Source: Blasia pusilla (Eukaryota; Marchantiophyta; Marchantiopsida; Blasiales). From it: a stretch of DNA of 64,000 nucleotides. The stretch covers positions 16,802,001 through 16,866,000 of the forward strand of contig CM114272.1 in the NCBI GenBank assembly GCA_050084515.1. Direction: 5' to 3'. Positions within the stretch are counted from its first letter, which is position 1; the number at the start of each line of letters is the position of its first letter. Shown in pieces: positions 59,694 through 64,000 of the stretch. The notes under the pieces were generated by a model that was given only the letters and a program-made list of their open reading frames with translations, ran no database searches and was not told where the DNA came from. The translations under genes were made by a program, and so were the position numbers.

Positions 59694-60020
59694 GCTTTTG
59701 GATATACGAGCGTGAGTGTTTTGCTTGGTTTTCGCTGATCAAGAGAGCTATGGGAGAGAAGCACACATGCGGAGGACATTCTTGTAGCGGATAGTCCCAT
59801 GGAGAGACATGTCAGGGTGGGTGTTTCCTCCCATGGTGTAGAGCTTCTTTATTGTTGTTGGGGACGAGCGTTTAGATGTGTGGAGTGGAGACAAGCTCGT
59901 GAGGCATGGGTGGAGCAGTGTCTATGTTTGGAGCAAGGTACGAGAGTGTTAGATCTCTTTGGAGGGATCAACACAATGGGTTGCAGCAATGTGGAAATGT
60001 TGCGGGGATGACGGCACCGA
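59694..60020 (+). pseudogene. DNA methyltransferase fragment with motif I, copy 3
   Basis: The pre-domain (PMERHVRVGVSSHGVELL, 59796 on) and motif I (TRVLDLFGGINTMG, about 59939-59980) align with copy 2. After about 60010 the homology stops and 3' terminal sequence of the element follows. Catalytic motif IV is absent, so no activity is possible. Confidence 0.75.
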
Positions 60021-60115
60021 TGGTGCTAGATGTGTATAGGATAGGAGATCTTGTCAAGTACATATGTATGTGCTATCTGGAGTTAGGAGGACCCAACAGC
60101 CAGCTAGGGGAGCGG

Positions 60116-60253
60116 ATGTGGGATCTTGATGTATATGTGTGAGTTTGTTTGGTTTATGGATGGATCAACCTGTGTGTTGGAAAGATCGGTGTTGTATGGT
60201 GTGTAGATGTGACCAGTGATGTGGGTTGTGTAGCGATGTGTATGCGCACGACA
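60116..60253 (+). repeat. 3' terminal segment of copy 3
   Basis: Follows CAGCTAGGGGAGCGGA. Begins TGTGGGATCTTG and ends TGTGTATGCGCACGACA, identical over its last ~27 bp to segment B of copy 2 but divergent earlier. Confidence 0.6.
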
Positions 60254-63200
60254 CACTATTGGAAAGATGACTGCGATATGTCCTTCATGTCATGCTCTTC
60301 ATTGGAAATGTGAGAAGGTGAAGGCTGCAAGGTTTTGCGACTCGTCTTTTGGTATGTGTTGCGATCATGGACAAATATAACTTCCATTTTTGAAATCATT
60401 GATTTCAGGTATCGATGCGCAAAGTGCTCACTTTCTCACCCATGCTCGAGCTTATAATTTTGCATTACAATTAGCTTCTACAGAAGCTCAAGTGACAAAG
60501 CAAATTGGTGGTATCGGACATTTTAGGGTTCAAGGTGGGATCTACCATACTATTGGAGCACTTCATCCACAAGAAGGGGATCATCCAAGATTTGCTCAAA
60601 TCTATATTCATGATGTTGAGAATGAATCGGAGAATATAGGAAGAGTCATGTCACATGATCTCCAACCAAACATCTTACGAGGGCTACAAGAGATGTTACA
60701 CGAACATAATCCATATGTGAAAAATTTTCGTTACATCGTAAATGAGGCAAGTGAATCTAATGTGCGTTTCATCCCAAAGGCAAGTAAGTGTGGACTTGAA
60801 GCCAAACGTTATAACTTACCATTGGCTTTTGAAGTTGCAACAATTTTGCCATATGATGGAAGTGAGTGTGTTAATTGTCGTGATATTGTTATGCAATTAC
60901 GTGGAGGGGATGCAAGACGTATATCATACCTAAATGAAGCCTATGTTCCACTCCACTTTGTTTTGTTATTTGTCTATGGTGAAGCTGGTTGGCATACTTG
61001 AATACCATTTGGGAGTTTTCAAGAATCTACAACAACATGATACCTACAAGGGATAATATACAAGTGGACCATAGGGATATATAATTTTCACCTGACTCAA
61101 TGGAGGTTGAGTCATCTGAAAATTAATGATGAGCATTATGGCCTTGCAATTTGCCTCTATTCGACTATAAACACAAGTTGGAGCTGAAGATGATAATTGG
61201 CTACTTTGATTGGTTGCCTTACTCAAGAGTATATGGTTGATGCATATACAACTATTGAGATGGAACGATTATTTTGGGTTCGATTAAATCAAAAAGAGTT
61301 GTAGGCTGAATTATACCAAGGTGTAAAAGATGCCTTATATCGACATGATATGGATGGTGCAAGATTTGGAAGACACATTATTTTTCCTTCTTCCTTTAAT
61401 GGGGGCCCACGTCATATGCATAAATTGTATCAAGATGCAATGGCCATTGTAAGACACTTCGGAAAATTGGACCCATTTTTTACCATGATATGCAATCCCA
61501 AGTGGGAAGAGATAACATTGGCCTTGTTGCCCGACCAAACTGTTGCTGATTGACCAGATTTGGTTGTGCGAGTTCGAAAAAAAAAAGGGAGTCACTAGGG
61601 CTTATTATGAACAAACATATCTTGGGTCGAGTGGTGGGATGTATTCATGTGGTTAAGTTCCAAAAAAGGGGCTTACCACATATCCATATCTTGATTATTT
61701 TAGCACATGAGGATAAGATACGTACCACTTATGATTATGATGATATCATCAAAGCTGAAATTCCTGATTCAATCACGCATATGAGACTGTATTCTACTGT
61801 GGCTAATTGTATGGTTCATGGTCCATGCGGAGTATTAAATCCAAATGCTCAATGTATAGATAAGGAAACAAAAAAGTCTACCAAAGGCTATCTCAAGGGT
61901 TTTGGGAGAGTGACTACAGAGACTGAAGATGGTTATCCAATCTATCGGAGGTACTTAGGTTATTACTTCATTACCTTACTCTTGAGTTAGAAGCTTTCCT
62001 CCATGGTATACGCTTTTTTCCTTGCTTAATCTTTGCGATATATTGGATGTCATCTAATATTATATTCTTTGTTATAAATGCTAGATCCGATGAAGGAAAG
62101 AAGATCATGAAGCACGACAAATATTTGGATAATCAACGGTTCGTGCCTTATAATCCTTTGTTATGTACCCTCTTTAATTGTCATATTCATTTGGAGATCA
62201 CAAAAAAGATTTCAGCAGTCAAATACTTATATAAATATGTATATAAGGGATCTGATGCTGTAACATTTAAGTCGGCAAAGGATATGGAAACCTCCACAAT
62301 TATGGAGGTCTTTGATGAGACGAACTTATATCTCGATGCAAGGTAAAATTTATAGAATTTGATTCTCTCTAGGATTGAAAATAAATTTATGATATAATAT
62401 AAATATGTAACGTAAGTGTATAAAGTAAGTTTCTCCTATTTGATATGTAGGTATATCTCTTCTTTAGAGGCATGTTGGCGACTTTTCAAGTTTAATTTAC
62501 ATAGAGAACAACCAAGTGTTATGAGATTGGCTGTTCATCTACCAAAAGCACAAATGGTTTACTACAATGATGTTGACATGCCTGAGGATATTATACAAAG
62601 AAATATGGAGACAACCCTAACGCAATGGTTTATTACTAATAACCTTGACCATACGGCTCGAGGATATTTATATCTCGATTTTCCTTTACATTATCATCAA
62701 AGTAAAAAGAAATGGGTACGTAGAGTACGAAGAAAAAATGGTTGCGGTCATCCAATTGGTCGTTTATATCTTACTCATCCAAGTAAATACTACATATTAT
62801 AAGTGGTTGTCAATGCATTATTCTTTCTAACTTATGCTAAATTTCAAATTTTACTTTTGGAATATTGATGTGAGAAAACCAATATAGTTTGGTTCATACT
62901 TAATGATCTAAAATTTTTTATACTATTTTGATAGGTGATGGAGAACGTCACTGGTTGTGGTTGCTTCTTCATCATGTTCGAGGTGCAACCTCATTTGAGC
63001 ACTTGAGAACTGTACATGGAGTCATATATCCAACTTTTAAGGAAGCTGCTATTCAATTAGGACTTCTTGAGGATGATAATAAGACCTTTCTTTGCTTACA
63101 AGAAGCTTCCGAGATTCGCACAGGATCCTCACTCCGTCGATTAATTACCGTCATTCTAGCTTATGATACGCCCGCTTGACCCGCTATATTATGGAGTGAG

Positions 63201-64000
63201 TTTTGACTTCGCTTATAGAGGATCTCCTCTATGAGCAACGTGAGGTAAGCAAAACATGCAAACATCCTTTCCTTTCTTCTGCTTCTTCTTCTTCACCATC
63301 ATATCTATGGACTCAATTTGGATATATCACTTCGCCTTGCAGAAAACATGAATTCCTAATCTGCCACTTGATGCTTCCACAATCAAAACCGCATTATTGG
63401 ATGTACATTATCATTTGCAAGATCAAGGAAAGATTGTCTGATTTTCCACACATGCCACAACCTAACTTCGAATCGCCTCACTCACATACAATTACGGAGG
63501 ATCAGAAACTCGACTATGATCGAGTTGAGTTATGTTCGCAAGTTAGAAGAGAAAGAGGAGTCTTTGAATGATGGACAACGGATAATTTGGGATGCTATAC
63601 ATGATCAATTGGAGAAAATGACACATAATGCTCTACCTTCTAGAAATTTGTTTTTCATTGATGGCCCAGGTGGAATAGGGAAGACCTTCTTATATAATCT
63701 TCTCCTTGCAAGTGTAAGAAGTGCAGGAGGTATTGCTTTAGCTGTCGCATCATCTGGGATAGATGCACTATTATTAAATGGAGGGTGCACAACACACTCA
63801 CGCTTCAGGATTCCTATTAATCTTGATGAAAACTCCACTTGCGGAATACATGTTCATAGCGATGTGGCATGTATGATCCGAAGGGCCCCACTTATAATAT
63901 GGGATGAGGCACCTAGGACTCAACGTCATAAGTTTGAGGTCGTGAATCGTACCTTACAAGATATTATGGGAGTGATCTCTCATGGCTTGAGGGATGTGCC
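60254..64000 (+). mobile_element. Autonomous-type Helitron, 5' part (runs off the window)
   Basis: Encodes the Rep/helicase gene described at 60267-64000. Its 5' terminus is not seen: copy 3 ends 13 bp before the first ATG, so copy 3 probably inserted into the Helitron's upstream region. The 3' end lies beyond the window. Confidence 0.8.
60267..64000 (+). pseudogene. Helitron transposase (HUH Rep and PIF1-like helicase), decayed
   Basis: Starts ATG at 60267 with a Cys-rich N-terminus (ICPSCHALHWKCEKV). A TAA at 60378-60380 is in frame. The Helitron_like_N region follows (FRVQGGIYHTIGALHPQEGD). The Rep HUH motif is RGLPHIHIL (61669-61695) and the two-tyrosine motif is KYLYKYVYKG (62218-62247). 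Three likely introns restore the frame: 61951-62084, 62343-62450 and 62783-62934, all GT-AG. The helicase has Walker A DGPGGIGKT (63659-63685) and Walker B IIWDEAP (about 63895-63915). Stops and shifts also occur near 60999, 61550, 63177 and 63205. The family nicks DNA and moves by rolling-circle replication. Confidence 0.85.

Larger units (their letters stand above)
54105..60253 (+). mobile_element. Ty3-type retrotransposon with DNA methyltransferase, copy 3 (internally deleted)
   Basis: A partial A-B LTR (54105-54388, ends GCGCACAACA) is followed by a leader, gag, linker and a methyltransferase fragment. Then comes a polypurine-like AGCTAGGGGAGCGGA and a 3' terminal segment ending GCGCACGACA at 60253. 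The rest of the methyltransferase, RT, RNase H, integrase and PHD finger are deleted near 60020. Two other elements sit inside it: a TIR element (54845-55575) and a chromovirus solo LTR (58665-59693). It belongs to a more divergent branch than copies 1 and 2. No target duplication can be read because the 5' end is lost at the LINE/GA junction. Confidence 0.75.

Overview
The window looks like nuclear DNA of a land plant. It holds one intact, intron-containing host gene inside a thick, nested pile of mostly decayed transposable elements. The host gene (minus strand, 33755 to 25403, ten coding exons) encodes the plant form of RNA polymerase II-associated protein 1 (MINIYO/IYO). All ten exons join in frame with canonical splice sites to a 1760-residue protein. 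Species cannot be fixed from the sequence. The DNMT3-like methyltransferase carried by the retroelements belongs to a class that mosses, lycophytes, ferns and gymnosperms keep and flowering plants have lost, so a non-flowering plant is a reasonable but weak guess. No tRNA, rRNA or CRISPR array was recognised.

The most striking content is a Ty3-type LTR-retrotransposon family present in three degenerate copies (3325-11320, 39773-49348, about 54105-60253), with a solo LTR at 35966-36609. The order read from copy 2 is gag with zinc knuckles, aspartic protease, C5-cytosine DNA methyltransferase, reverse transcriptase, (RNase H, kept only in copy 1), integrase, PHD finger. The element therefore carries both a DNA-methylation writer and a histone-reader-type finger. 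Copy 1 has its gag-protease-methyltransferase block inverted. Copy 2 is inserted in an L1-type LINE with a GTGC target duplication. Copy 3 is internally deleted and carries a solo LTR of another family. The two ends of copies 1 and 2 do not form an ordinary matching LTR pair, which is unexplained.

Layout. 1-3.1 kb: no gene, short repeats. 3.1-11.7 kb: tandem ~205-bp Helitron-like units split by copy 1 (TSD GAGA). 11.7-19.4 kb: a short-repeat array interrupted by an inverted solo LTR and an internally deleted chromodomain Ty3 element. 19.4-25.4 kb: AT-rich, no gene, two inverted repeats. 25.4-33.8 kb: IYO/RPAP1. 34-39.1 kb: promoter side, solo LTR, microsatellite. 39.1-54.0 kb: LINE (minus strand) split by copy 2. 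54.1-60.25 kb: copy 3 with a TIR element and a solo LTR inside. 60.25-64 kb: an autonomous-type Helitron (HUH Rep plus PIF1-like helicase, with introns) that runs off the window.

All mobile-element genes here carry stops, frameshifts or deletions. None is predicted to give a full protein from these copies. IYO/RPAP1 is the only gene that looks functional.
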